NCBI GenBank assembly: GCA_016715895.1
Contig: JADJXH010000004.1
Location: forward strand, 248,001 to 312,000
Direction: 5' to 3'
Length of the DNA stretch: 64,000 bases
Source of the DNA: Flavobacteriales bacterium
Lineage (GTDB): Bacteria > Bacteroidota > Bacteroidia > Flavobacteriales_F > PHOS-HE28
Translations under genes and position numbers: made by a program
The notes under the pieces: generated by a model
Told to the model about the DNA's origin: nothing
What the model saw: only the letters and a program-made list of their open reading frames with translations
Database searches by the model: none
Shown here: positions 24,591-32,255 of the stretch, in pieces
Layout: each line of letters starts with the position of its first letter
Position numbering within the stretch: position 1 is the first letter of the stretch

Positions 24591-25577
24591 TCACATCAAG
24601 AAGCCGTTCTCCTGCTCCACGGGGCCGGGGATGTCGGTATCGCCGATCATTTCGCGCAGGTCGATCTCAATTCCGCGTGCGATCGAGGTGATGGGCACAT
24701 CGTTGTAGGTGCCTTCGAAGGGGTTCTCGGAATAGTCACCGATCATCTCCATCAGGAAGAAGATCCAGATGATGAGCGCGCTCAGGAAGGGTGATACCCA
24801 GAAGAGCCAACCCGCTGAACGGCCGATGACATCGAGCATGCCCAGCGGCACGAACACGGCGAAGACAAGCGTCAGCCACAGCGCTGTGCTGGCGTACTGG
24901 CGCGGGAAGGGGAAGTTCTTGATCCGCTCCGCACGTCCCTGTTCCGCATACAGCTCAGCGACATGTCCGTGGAAGGCCATGTGCCGGAAGTCATCGAAGT
25001 AGCCGGCATCCCGCAGCTCCTGCAGACGGATGCTCTGGTTGCGCAGCAATTGGGTGGCCAGGTTGCTTTGCTGGTACACGCCGGACAGCTCCTGCTCGGG
25101 CAGGTATTTGGACATCTCCGCCTTGCATACCGGTCCGGGTTGCTCGCTCATCCGGGGCAGGTTCGCACTGTGCTCCAGCTCACGCGGATGCTCCCAAGCA
25201 CGGGGCATCCGGAGCTGGTGGCGAAGGGCGGTGAGCCAGGCGATATGGCGATGGACGAGCTCGCGGCGGATGGCCTGGTCGTCCGGGCCCTTCACGAACG
25301 AGCAGACCGCAGCACCGAACGCGCGGCTGCTGTTCACGATGCCGCCCCAGATCTTGCGCGCCTCCCACGTGCGGTCGTACGAACTGTTGTTCTTGAAGCC
25401 GAGGTAGAAGGCCACCGCGATGCCGATGACGCTGATGGGCTGCCAGGGGATGCTGAGATCCGTGTGGAGCAGGTGAACAAGGATGTTCACCACGGTTGCG
25501 TAGGCCAGCCCGATGACAAAAGACCTCCTGGATCAGAAAAAGGTCATGAAGAAGCCGTAGTTGCGCTTGATGTACAT
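24591..25577 (-). pseudogene. Bestrophin family channel, in-frame stop at codon 15
   Basis: The protein is a bestrophin-type anion channel (YneE/RFP-TM family). FLGFKNNSSYDRTWEARKIW-like residues follow the second helix, and the ENPFEGTYNDVP motif lies near the C-terminus. Bacteroidota homologues typically begin MYIKRNYG, and exactly that is present at 25577, but codon 15 is TGA, after which the same frame continues SRRSFVIGLAYATVV. A GTG at 25493 could restart translation, but it would lose part of the first helix. I therefore call it a pseudogene or a sequence error. Only TGG-to-TGA or a similar single change is needed. Confidence 0.75.
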
Positions 25578-25717
25578 GGGTGTGCTTGGGAGCGTGAAGA
25601 TGGGGAATGCGGCAGGTCGTCGCTTGCATCCGCGATCGACCGGTCCGGAGATGCACGGGACAAGGGCCTCCACGGTTGAGCTCATGCCTGGCATCGCACC
25701 ACGGTGGCCATCACCCA

Positions 25718-25848
25718 CTCGCCCGCGTTTGCAACGCGGGCGATGATCCCGGCGCGCTTGCAGCGCGCACCGCTTCCGGCTCACATGGGTCATGGTCGTT
25801 GCAAACGACCTGCTTCCACGCCCGCGTTACAAACGCGGTCGAGCTCTG
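25718..25848 (+). repeat. 131-bp palindrome cluster (REP-like), copy A
   Basis: Four consecutive hairpins lie in 131 bp: CGCCCGCGTTTGCAACGCGG-type, GGCGCGCTTGCAGCGCGC, GGTCGTTGCAAACGACC, and a second CGCCCGCGTT stem. It is nearly identical to 27899-28029. It lies 77 bp before fdsA tail copy 3. No ORF is conserved between the copies. Confidence 0.85.
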
Positions 25849-25925
25849 GCCAACGCGGGTCAGCGAAGGCTACCCCATCGGGTGGAAAGCCCGCGCGGGC
25901 ACGCCTGCCCCGGGCCTGACCCGGG

Positions 25926-26027
25926 GGTGGACATCAAGGCCCGCATCACCGATGAGGTGAAGCCGGGCATCCTCTCTGGCACCCTCCACTTCCCGGAGAT
26001 CGTGTTCAACATCATCACCATCAGCGC
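25926..26027 (+). repeat. fdsA 3'-end copy 3, truncated
   Basis: This copy matches fdsA from 20855 through the segment for FPEIMLNIIT and then stops matching. It has about ten substitutions but no indel. A micro-palindrome rich in CCCGGG forms its left edge. The stop codon of the opposite-strand FG-GAP gene (26021-26023) falls inside its right end. Confidence 0.85.
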
Positions 26028-27415
26028 GCATGCACCACCTCGAACCGTGCCCGTGCCAGGCTGCGGCCGTTGGCATCACACAGGGTGGCCACATAGAGCC
26101 CCCCGGCCAGCGGGGAGGTGTCCACAACGACGCCGTCCGCTGATGCACCCGCCTGCTCCACCAACCGGCCAGCAGCATCCGTGATCTCGATCCACGCCGC
26201 CTGGGCCGCGCCGTCAAGGCGGATGTACATCGCATCATCCGCAGGATTGGGGCCCAGCGTCATGACGTTCATGTCGGTCGCTTCTTCCACAGCCGCGACC
26301 AGGCAGTTGAGGATCACGCCCACGTAGGCACCGCTGCTGGCGGCGATCACGATGTCCGGGAGCGCATCGGCATTGAAACGGCCCACGGCGAAGTCGATGG
26401 GATTCACGGCGGCGATGGAATGCACGGGAGGGCCGAACTGGCCCGCACCGTAGCCCGGGAACACCCGCACCGAATTGTTGGCGTAGTCCGCCACCACCAG
26501 GTCGCCGAAACCGTCGAGGTCCATGTCCACTGACCGCACCAGCGCGGGACTGATGCCGCCGTACATCGTCACGGGCGCCGCGAAGCCACCGGTACCATCG
26601 CCCATGCGGAAGGAGAGGGAGTCCGGGGACGGATACGAGTTGGACACCACCACGTCCATGTCGCCGTTCGCATCCACATCGATCGCCGAGGCGAAGATGC
26701 TGGTGTGCGGATGCGTGACGTGGGTCCGCGTTCCGAAGGTGCCGGGCCTTGTGCCCCACAGGATGCTCCAGAAGTGGACGACCTCGCCCAAGCCGGCCAG
26801 GTGGGTGTAGAGCACATCGAGGTGGCCATCCTCATTGAAGTCGGCGAGGTCCAGGGAAGTGGCCGGGACATCGGTGGGATGATCCGCGTGCGGCTGGAAG
26901 GTGCCATCGCCGTTGCCGATCAGCACGGCCAGGCCACCGCCACCCGCGCCATGGGGAACGAGCAGGTCGATGGCCCCGTCGTTGTCGAGGTCGCGCGCCA
27001 TCAGGGTCCACGTTTCCCCGGAAGGGATGGCGTACGGGACAGGGGCATCAAAAGCTCCGCCGCCCAGGTTGAGCAGCACCTGCACATGGTCCACATGCGC
27101 GGTCACCAGGTCCGCGCGCGTGTCGCCGTTCAGATCGGCCGCGATGATGTCCACCGGGTACATCCCCACCGGCAGCGTGACGGCGGGCTGGAAGCTGCCG
27201 TCCCCATTACCGAAGAAGATCGACAGGTCGCCAGTGAGGTGGTTGCTCACGGCCATGTCCAGCAGTGTGTCATCGTTCAGGTGGCCGGCGGAGATGCCCC
27301 AGAGGTCAAGGCCGCCCGAGGCGACGAAGCCGGTATGGTCCAGGCAGATGTTCTGGCTGCGGAGCCCGCCGCCCAACGTGAGCAGGACCAACGCGCATGG
27401 AACGTCGAAGCGCAT
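26021..27415 (-). CDS. Secreted FG-GAP/VCBS repeat protein with T9SS sorting domain
   Basis: This protein has 464 residues with a signal peptide (MRFDVPCALVLLTLGGGL). It carries six or seven FG-GAP/VCBS-type blades with DLNGDTRADL, DLDNDGAIDL, DFNEDGHLDV and DVDANGDMDV calcium-binding loops, which form a seven-bladed propeller. A T9SS type A sorting domain follows from about residue 385 (LGPNPADDAMYI to the end). It is expected on the cell surface or released; no ligand can be named. The stop codon lies inside fdsA tail copy 3, so the gene's arrival probably truncated that copy. A TAATTTCG box lies 4 nt before the ATG. Confidence 0.85.
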   Translation of the reverse strand: MRFDVPCALVLLTLGGGLRSQNICLDHTGFVASGGLDLWGISAGHLNDDTLLDMAVSNHLTGDLSIFFGNGDGSFQPAVTLPVGMYPVDIIAADLNGDTRADLVTAHVDHVQVLLNLGGGAFDAPVPYAIPSGETWTLMARDLDNDGAIDLLVPHGAGGGGLAVLIGNGDGTFQPHADHPTDVPATSLDLADFNEDGHLDVLYTHLAGLGEVVHFWSILWGTRPGTFGTRTHVTHPHTSIFASAIDVDANGDMDVVVSNSYPSPDSLSFRMGDGTGGFAAPVTMYGGISPALVRSVDMDLDGFGDLVVADYANNSVRVFPGYGAGQFGPPVHSIAAVNPIDFAVGRFNADALPDIVIAASSGAYVGVILNCLVAAVEEATDMNVMTLGPNPADDAMYIRLDGAAQAAWIEITDAAGRLVEQAGASADGVVVDTSPLAGGLYVATLCDANGRSLARARFEVVHAR

Positions 27416-27419
27416 GGTC

Positions 27420-27427
27420 CGAAATTA
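27420..27427 (-). promoter_or_regulatory. -7 box variant TAATTTCG
   Basis: One mismatch to TAnnTTTG, 4 nt before the ATG of the FG-GAP gene. Transcription would be nearly leaderless. Confidence 0.45.
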
Positions 27428-27615
27428 TCACCCTGGATGCGCCGCGCTCCGATCCTGGTGCCGCTCCGTTCAAAAGGATGGGCGATCGTTATTCACCGGC
27501 ACGGTGCTGATCGTGCCTTAGCCCGCACGGCTACGCGTCTCCTACTTCCGCAGCTGGCGCGGATCTGTGATCCGTGTCCACCTCATCCAGCATAAGCAAG
27601 CCAGCCGATCGGCTG

Positions 27616-27843
27616 TCACTTCCGCATCCACCTTGCATTGGGGCTCATCCGATAGTGCTTGTCATCATAGGCCATCAATCGAGGGTCAGCAGTGGCCTTC
27701 TTGGACACATGCGGCTCTCGCCCGGCGCGGATGGCTGCGCGTTCCACACACCGGAAGTGGTGGTTGGCTAGTCGCTTGTAGGGCTTCGCCGTACTGCCTT
27801 TACAGATACCGAAGTAAGGTGTATGTTTCCTTGAACGGGCCAT
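27616..27843 (-). CDS. Small conserved Bacteroidota-type protein
   Basis: This is a 75-residue basic protein starting MARSRKHTPYFGI and ending ARWMRK. The pattern (xRSRKxTP near the start, a Lys/Arg-rich middle with YKRLANHHFR, and a terminal MRK) is familiar from small uncharacterised Bacteroidota proteins. No function is known to me. It stands alone on the minus strand, between the FG-GAP gene and a palindrome cluster. Confidence 0.65.
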   Translation of the reverse strand: MARSRKHTPYFGICKGSTAKPYKRLANHHFRCVERAAIRAGREPHVSKKATADPRLMAYDDKHYRMSPNARWMRK

Positions 27844-27898
27844 AGCAGGTCAAGACGACTGTTGTGCGGCGCGGGTTGTCCGACTCGTGCCTCTCCCG

Positions 27899-28029
27899 CT
27901 CGCCCGCGTTTGCAACGCGGGCGATGATCCCGGCGCGCTTGCAGCGCGCACTGCTTCAGGCGTACATGGTTCATGGTCGTTGCAAACGACCTTCTTCCAC
28001 GCCCGCGTTGCAAACGCGGGCGAGCTCTG
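27899..28029 (+). repeat. 131-bp palindrome cluster (REP-like), copy B
   Basis: Second copy of the four-hairpin unit at 25718-25848, same length and orientation. It ends 3 nt before fdsA tail fragment 4. Confidence 0.85.
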
Positions 28030-28032
28030 ACC

Positions 28033-28074
28033 GTGCCGGACCCGGAAGGCGAAGAAGGCGCATTTGCGGAAGGC
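28033..28074 (+). repeat. fdsA 3'-end fragment 4
   Basis: These 42 nt match the KKAHL-region of tail copy 2 with two mismatches (GTGCCGGACCCGG start, GAAGAAGGCGCATTTG inside). They lie between a palindrome cluster and the doc toxin gene. This is the most reduced of the four tail sequences. Confidence 0.8.
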
Positions 28075-28103
28075 ATTCGCTGCCGCGGGTCTGTAGCTCA
28101 CGC

Positions 28104-28481
28104 CTATACCGCCACCACCCGCCCCTGCATCCACTCACCGATCTCATCCGCAGACGAACGACCTTCAGCGACGCGGATGGTCAGCTCGTAGAGTTCATCC
28201 TGCGTTGCTTCGATCCGGAAGCCCTCCTTGCGCAAGAGCAGAAGTGCGAGACCGAGGCCTGTGCGCTTGTTACCGTCCAACCACGGATGCCGGATGATCA
28301 CGCTCTCCATCAGCGCGGCAGCCTTGGCGACCGGTGAAGGATAGAGATCCTCACCACCGAATGTTTGGTATGGCCGTGCCAAGGCGGCTTCCAAAGCACC
28401 CTGATCTCGCAAACCCTGCGCTCCTCCGAATGCCTCGATGGAACGCGCGTGAAACTTTTCGGCGAGGTCCAACGAGATCAT
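28104..28481 (-). CDS. doc: Doc/Fic-type toxin (death on curing)
   Basis: This 125-residue Fic-fold protein of the Doc family phosphorylates EF-Tu in known members. The core motif reads HPWLDGNKRTG (His65, Asn71-Lys72-Arg73), that is HxxxDGNKR with tryptophan where phenylalanine is usual. The N-terminal ISLDLAEKFHARSIEAFGG and the AKAAALMESVIIRHP helix are also typical. It overlaps the upstream antitoxin gene by 4 nt, so the pair forms a type II toxin-antitoxin operon. Confidence 0.88.
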   Translation of the reverse strand: MISLDLAEKFHARSIEAFGGAQGLRDQGALEAALARPYQTFGGEDLYPSPVAKAAALMESVIIRHPWLDGNKRTGLGLALLLLRKEGFRIEATQDELYELTIRVAEGRSSADEIGEWMQGRVVAV

Positions 28482-28663
28482 TTCGCGAGCCGGGCCAACA
28501 CCTCCCGGTTCTCCTCGATGATCTTGTCGATCAACTGATCGTCGCTCTCCTTGGTAGAGCCGACCTTCAGCTCATCGAGCAGATCGATGAGCTTGATCAA
28601 CGCCTTGTCTGAAAGGCCTTCGATGGCTTTCGCGGCCTTCTCGCGGAGTTCCTTGGTGCTCAT
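28478..28663 (-). CDS. Antitoxin partner of Doc
   Basis: This 61-residue, highly charged, mostly helical protein (STKELREKAAKAIEGLSDKA start) lies directly upstream of doc with an ATGA overlap. No DNA-binding motif is certain. Its position and size make it the antitoxin. The promoter upstream contains a 9-base poly-G tract between the -33 and -7 boxes. Confidence 0.7.
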   Translation of the reverse strand: MSTKELREKAAKAIEGLSDKALIKLIDLLDELKVGSTKESDDQLIDKIIEENREVLARLAK

Positions 28664-28701
28664 GGGTTGCGCCGTAGCACGGCGGAGGTGTATGGTCCAA
28701 C

Positions 28702-28729
28702 AAAACTAACGCAACAGCCCCCCCCCCAA
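28702..28729 (-). promoter_or_regulatory. Promoter of doc module with poly-G spacer
   Basis: On the minus strand TTG (28727-28729), a 17-nt spacer and TAGTTTTG (28702-28709) form an exact -33/-7 pair. Nine consecutive G (28719-28727) start at the -33 box and fill about half of the spacer. Confidence 0.6.
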
Positions 28730-28748
28730 TGCAGGGCCACCTGCTTTG

Positions 28749-28799
28749 GGCTCGTTCGCCCGTGCCGGTCCGTCCGAGTGGTCGATGATATGTACCGGC
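28749..28799 (+). repeat. ~52-bp repeat, copy B
   Basis: Counterpart of 24473-24524, with the same GTGGTCGATG and TATGTACCGGC core. Confidence 0.6.
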
Positions 28800-28927
28800 G
28801 CGCCGCCCACACGCGGCGCAGCGCTGATGGGAACAGACTCTAGTACTACCTTCTTAACGATCCTTGTGCTCCAGCTGCCAGCGTGGACCGATCTGCGCCA
28901 CTACCTTGTCCGAACATCCAAGCCCGC

Positions 28928-30058
28928 GTGCACACCAGCCGTTCCTTCCTCGCTTCGCCGCTCCTTTCATCGCTGGTGATCATGGCCTCCTGCGACGCGC
29001 AGGTCCCGGCATCCACAGCGGGTGATGTGGTCGTTGCAGCATCGCCGGGACAGGAAGTGCGCATGGACACCGCCCAGATCTCCGACTACATCGTTGCGGC
29101 CTTGGAGGATAGCCAGGGCAACCTTTGGTTCGGCACCGTGGGCGATGGTGTGGTCCGCTACAGCGCCGACCCATCGGTCGTTCCGGGAGAACGCCTCCGC
29201 TACTTCACCTCGAAGGATGGCCTCGCCGACATGGTGGCCTCCAGCATCGTGGAGGATAAGCAAGGCCACATCTGGATCGGATCGCACGATGGCGCTACAC
29301 GTTTCGACGGCAAGACCTTCACCGCCTACAAGGCACCGGAGGGATTGCACGGGGCGGGCTGCGTTCTGCTTGTGGACCGCAACGGGACCTTGTGGGCCGG
29401 CACCAACGATGGCGCCTTCCGCTTCGATGGCACGCGCTTCCAGCCTTTCGACATTCCCACTCCAGCGATCAAGGAACCTTCTCACAAGTGGGTGGCCGGC
29501 AAAGTGTGGGAGATCATCGAGGATAGCCGGGGTAACATCTGGTTCGGGCGCGATGGGTACGGCGCGTGCAAGTATGACGGCACGTCCTTCACCCATTTCA
29601 CCAAGGAGGACGGTCTCTGTAGCAACAACGTGGCGAGCATTGTGGAGGACCCGCAAGGCCACCTCTGGTTCGGATCCATCACCTCGGACTTTCCGCCAGT
29701 ACAGGAAGGTGGTTTGGCCCGTTACGATCCTTCGGCTTCGCTCAGGACAGGTGGCAAGGCGTTCACGCAGTTCCCCCACATGAAAGGGCTGACCGCGAAC
29801 GACATCTATAACGTCTATAGGGATCGCTCAGGGAACCTCTGGATAGGTGCGGTCCGTGTGGGCGCGTACAAGTACGACGGGAAGACCTTCACACTGTTCG
29901 ACCGCACCGACCGGCCTGACCTTACCAAGTATTTCGGCATCCAAGCGTTCGTGGAGGACCGGCATGGAACGTTGTGGTTCGGCTTCAGCGGTGGGTTGTT
30001 CCGCTTCAATGGGACCGTGTTCAAGAATGTGACACGGGGTGGGCCGTGGCAGCCCTGA
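28928..30058 (+). CDS. Two-component-regulator propeller lipoprotein
   Basis: The protein consists of repeated Reg_prop motifs (GNLWFGT, GHIWIGS, GTLWAGT, GNIWFGR, GHLWFGS, GNLWIGA, GTLWFGF), seven in all, giving a seven-bladed beta-propeller without kinase domains. A GTG at 28928 starts a lipoprotein signal (SLVIMASC lipobox). An upstream GTG at 28883 is possible but gives a longer leader. One blade is interrupted by a ~22-nt insertion (29730-29751) that encodes SASLRTGG and keeps the frame. It is probably an outer-membrane or periplasmic protein with unknown ligand. Confidence 0.75.
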   Translation: MHTSRSFLASPLLSSLVIMASCDAQVPASTAGDVVVAASPGQEVRMDTAQISDYIVAALEDSQGNLWFGTVGDGVVRYSADPSVVPGERLRYFTSKDGLADMVASSIVEDKQGHIWIGSHDGATRFDGKTFTAYKAPEGLHGAGCVLLVDRNGTLWAGTNDGAFRFDGTRFQPFDIPTPAIKEPSHKWVAGKVWEIIEDSRGNIWFGRDGYGACKYDGTSFTHFTKEDGLCSNNVASIVEDPQGHLWFGSITSDFPPVQEGGLARYDPSASLRTGGKAFTQFPHMKGLTANDIYNVYRDRSGNLWIGAVRVGAYKYDGKTFTLFDRTDRPDLTKYFGIQAFVEDRHGTLWFGFSGGLFRFNGTVFKNVTRGGPWQP

Positions 30059-30075
30059 TGCCCGTCATGCACCCC

Positions 30076-30099
30076 CTGCCGCGGGTCTCTGACCCGTGG
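30076..30099. repeat. Micro-palindrome CCGCGGGTCT..TGACCCGTGG
   Basis: This imperfect palindrome lies between the stops of two convergent genes. Diverged relatives lie at 24397-24421, 27552-27580 and (half) 28079-28097. Here it may act as a bidirectional terminator. Confidence 0.55.
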
Positions 30100-30106
30100 T
30101 CCTACC

Positions 30107-31132
30107 TCACGGCAACGCATCCATCGCCGCTTCCAACGCGGCATCCACCCCGGCATTGAGCTCCTGCCGATCGGCCACCGCCACCACGGCCGGAGACAAT
30201 CCACGGCCCTCCCAGCTGATGCCGTTGGCATCGCGGTGGTCGGCGATGGAGAGCGTGACGCCCCAGCCGTTGGGGAGTTCAAAGAATGCGTTGTCCGCGA
30301 AGGCCCCGGCGGTGGTGTCGCCGATGTGCACCACGTGGGTCTGCGTGCGCATGGCCAGGGCGAAGGTCTCGGCCGCGCTCTGTGAGCCACGACCGGTGAG
30401 CAGCACCACCGGCTTCGCATACGCCGGTCCCGTGGGGGTGGTGGTCCAGGCCACTTCCTGCCCGAAGTCGTCCGGACCGGGACCGGTCTTACGGCGCACC
30501 CGCATGTACGTGGCGGCCTGGCCGGTGAAAAGCCCCGCACTGTACTGCGCGAAGGGATCGATGCCACCGGGGTTGTCGCGCACGTCCACCACCAATCCTG
30601 ATGTGCCGGCCAGCGCCTGCACCGCATCGCGCAGGCCCTTGTCGTAGTCGTTGTTGCTGCCATCGAAATGACGGATGTGGATGTAACCATGCCCGTCCAC
30701 GAGCCGGCCGTACGCCACCGCCCCGTTCACTTCCTGGTATTCCGTGAGGTAGTGGTCCTTCACCGTGGGAAAGTGGAAGGTGGAGTCGATGTAGGCCCCA
30801 TCCACGAGGTCGATGGACCAGCGCGGTAGCTCGGTGCTGTTCGGATAGAGCGTGATGTGTGCATCGTTCAGGGGTGTGAGCATGGCGGCCAGCACCTCGC
30901 GCAGCTGCGCATCGGTCATGCCCTCGTGCACCTGGGGCCGGTACACGTTGCCGAGGCTGTCCCAATCCAAGGTCTTCACCCGGAAGAGGCCGTAGTGTTC
31001 CTTCACTGTTCGGTGCAGGCTTTCGAAGACGCTGACGGGATCGGCGGCGGGTTCATCGCCGAAGACCATCTTCTGGCAGGAGCTGAGCAGGACGGCGCCG
31101 GTGGCCAGGGCCAGGAGGTGCGAGGTTCTCAT
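30107..31132 (-). CDS. S41 family peptidase, lipoprotein
   Basis: This 341-residue protein has a lipobox (AVLLSSC, Cys19). The C-terminal-processing-protease-like catalytic domain shows GYIHIRHF near residue 150, LVVDVRDNPGG near 182 and the nucleophile serine in RGSQSAAETFALA near 253. No PDZ domain is obvious. Its start overlaps the upstream outer-membrane gene by 4 nt, so the two form an operon. It probably acts in the periplasm or at the outer membrane; the substrate is unknown. Confidence 0.85.
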   Translation of the reverse strand: MRTSHLLALATGAVLLSSCQKMVFGDEPAADPVSVFESLHRTVKEHYGLFRVKTLDWDSLGNVYRPQVHEGMTDAQLREVLAAMLTPLNDAHITLYPNSTELPRWSIDLVDGAYIDSTFHFPTVKDHYLTEYQEVNGAVAYGRLVDGHGYIHIRHFDGSNNDYDKGLRDAVQALAGTSGLVVDVRDNPGGIDPFAQYSAGLFTGQAATYMRVRRKTGPGPDDFGQEVAWTTTPTGPAYAKPVVLLTGRGSQSAAETFALAMRTQTHVVHIGDTTAGAFADNAFFELPNGWGVTLSIADHRDANGISWEGRGLSPAVVAVADRQELNAGVDAALEAAMDALP

Positions 31133-31974
31133 CGCTTGAGGAGGTTGTAGGTCAGGGCCGCTTCGAGTCGGCGGTGGAAGAGGCGCAGCTCGGCGGGATG
31201 ATCGAGAATATCACGTTCGGCATCGTTCAGGTAGCCGATGTACAGGCCGAGGCCGATGGCGAACCGGCCCGAGAGCTGGTAGGCATAGCGCAGATCGAGC
31301 TGCGCCTGGAACAGCTGCCAGGGCGCCGCCCAGGTGGTGCCACTGTCGAAGAAGGAACTGATGCGACCCATGTTGCCCGGCACGGAGACCGAACGCGACC
31401 AGGGCTCGCGGGTCATGAGCGCCACGAGGGTGAGCGAGAACTCGGCGTTGATCCTGTGACGCCCGGACACGTACGACCTGCCGACCAGGCCGTCGAAGGT
31501 GGCGCAGGCCATCTGGCCCACCGGGGCGAAGCCCTGCGGCCGGTTGGCGGTCCACCCCAACGCCGGTCCGAAGTACCAGCCATTGCCATCCACCTGCGGA
31601 CTCGCGTGGAAGGTGCGCGCCACGCGCAGCTCGGCCATCCACATGGGACGGTCCATCGGTATGCGCTCGTCGGTGATGCTGCCGTCCCATTCCCAGATCG
31701 GGAAGAGCGTGGTACGGGCACCGGTGCTCGTGGGTGCGAGCAAACCCCTGCCGTAGGCCAGGTGGAAGACCCAATCGCCCTTGGGGCCCGTGTGCGCATA
31801 GGTGAGGCCGAGGCGGGCGAGGTCGGCACGGTGCACCAAGTCGCCTACCTGCCGATCGCGCACCAGCAGCCGATCCAAGCCCGGGGTCAGTTGGAAGTAG
31901 CCTTGCTGGCCGTGGGCGTCCATGAGCATGCCTGCAAGTAGCAGGAAAAACAGGAGGTGGAAGGTGCGGTACAT
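31129..31974 (-). CDS. Outer-membrane beta-barrel-like protein
   Basis: This 281-residue protein has a signal peptide (FHLLFFLLLAGMLMDAHGQ). It has many alternating-hydrophobic strands with aromatic ends (LAYGRGLLAP, YAYQLSGRFAIGLGLYIGYL) and a C-terminal AALTYNLLKR, consistent with a small outer-membrane barrel. I recognise no named family. It is coupled to the S41 peptidase gene by a 4-nt overlap. Confidence 0.65.
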   Translation of the reverse strand: MYRTFHLLFFLLLAGMLMDAHGQQGYFQLTPGLDRLLVRDRQVGDLVHRADLARLGLTYAHTGPKGDWVFHLAYGRGLLAPTSTGARTTLFPIWEWDGSITDERIPMDRPMWMAELRVARTFHASPQVDGNGWYFGPALGWTANRPQGFAPVGQMACATFDGLVGRSYVSGRHRINAEFSLTLVALMTREPWSRSVSVPGNMGRISSFFDSGTTWAAPWQLFQAQLDLRYAYQLSGRFAIGLGLYIGYLNDAERDILDHPAELRLFHRRLEAALTYNLLKR

Positions 31975-31993
31975 GGGGTGACCGATGATGAGT

Positions 31994-32236
31994 TCAGCGT
32001 ACGGAGATCTTCAGGCTTCGGCCTGCCTGGCGCGCGATCCATCTGGCAAGGGTGTGACCCTTGTGCGGCCCATCACCCTTGGCAACCTGATGCAGGGCCT
32101 CGCGCAAGGTGGGTTGCCGTTCCTGCACGGGCGCAGGCACCGCCCCCTTGGACACGGGTCCCACTGCTGCCTGGGCATGGGCTGCCAGTTGAAAGAATGC
32201 CAGGAAGAGAATGCAGATGGGCATGCGCCGATGCAT
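31994..32236 (-). CDS. Small secreted protein, unknown
   Basis: This 80-residue product has a signal peptide (MPICILFLAFFQLAAHAQA) and a basic C-terminal half (ARWIARQAGRSLKISVR). No domain is recognised. The ATG at 32236 is favoured by a promoter-like TTTG, 19 nt, GAGGTTTG just upstream; a longer frame exists but starts with an implausible leader. It ends 19 bp before the start of the outer-membrane gene on the same strand, so it may belong to the same transcript. Confidence 0.5.
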   Translation of the reverse strand: MHRRMPICILFLAFFQLAAHAQAAVGPVSKGAVPAPVQERQPTLREALHQVAKGDGPHKGHTLARWIARQAGRSLKISVR

Positions 32237-32255
32237 GGCGTTCGGTTCTCGGATG

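Noticed and set aside
25718..28029. Possible CRISPR array from repeated palindromes
   Set aside because: There are no regularly spaced direct repeats with unique spacers and no cas genes; they are two copies of a four-hairpin unit 2.2 kb apart.
20850..28074. Integrative element with its own integrase at the fdsA 3' end
   Set aside because: No tyrosine or serine recombinase gene is visible between the tail copies; only IS630 lies nearby, and its ends do not match the tail edges.
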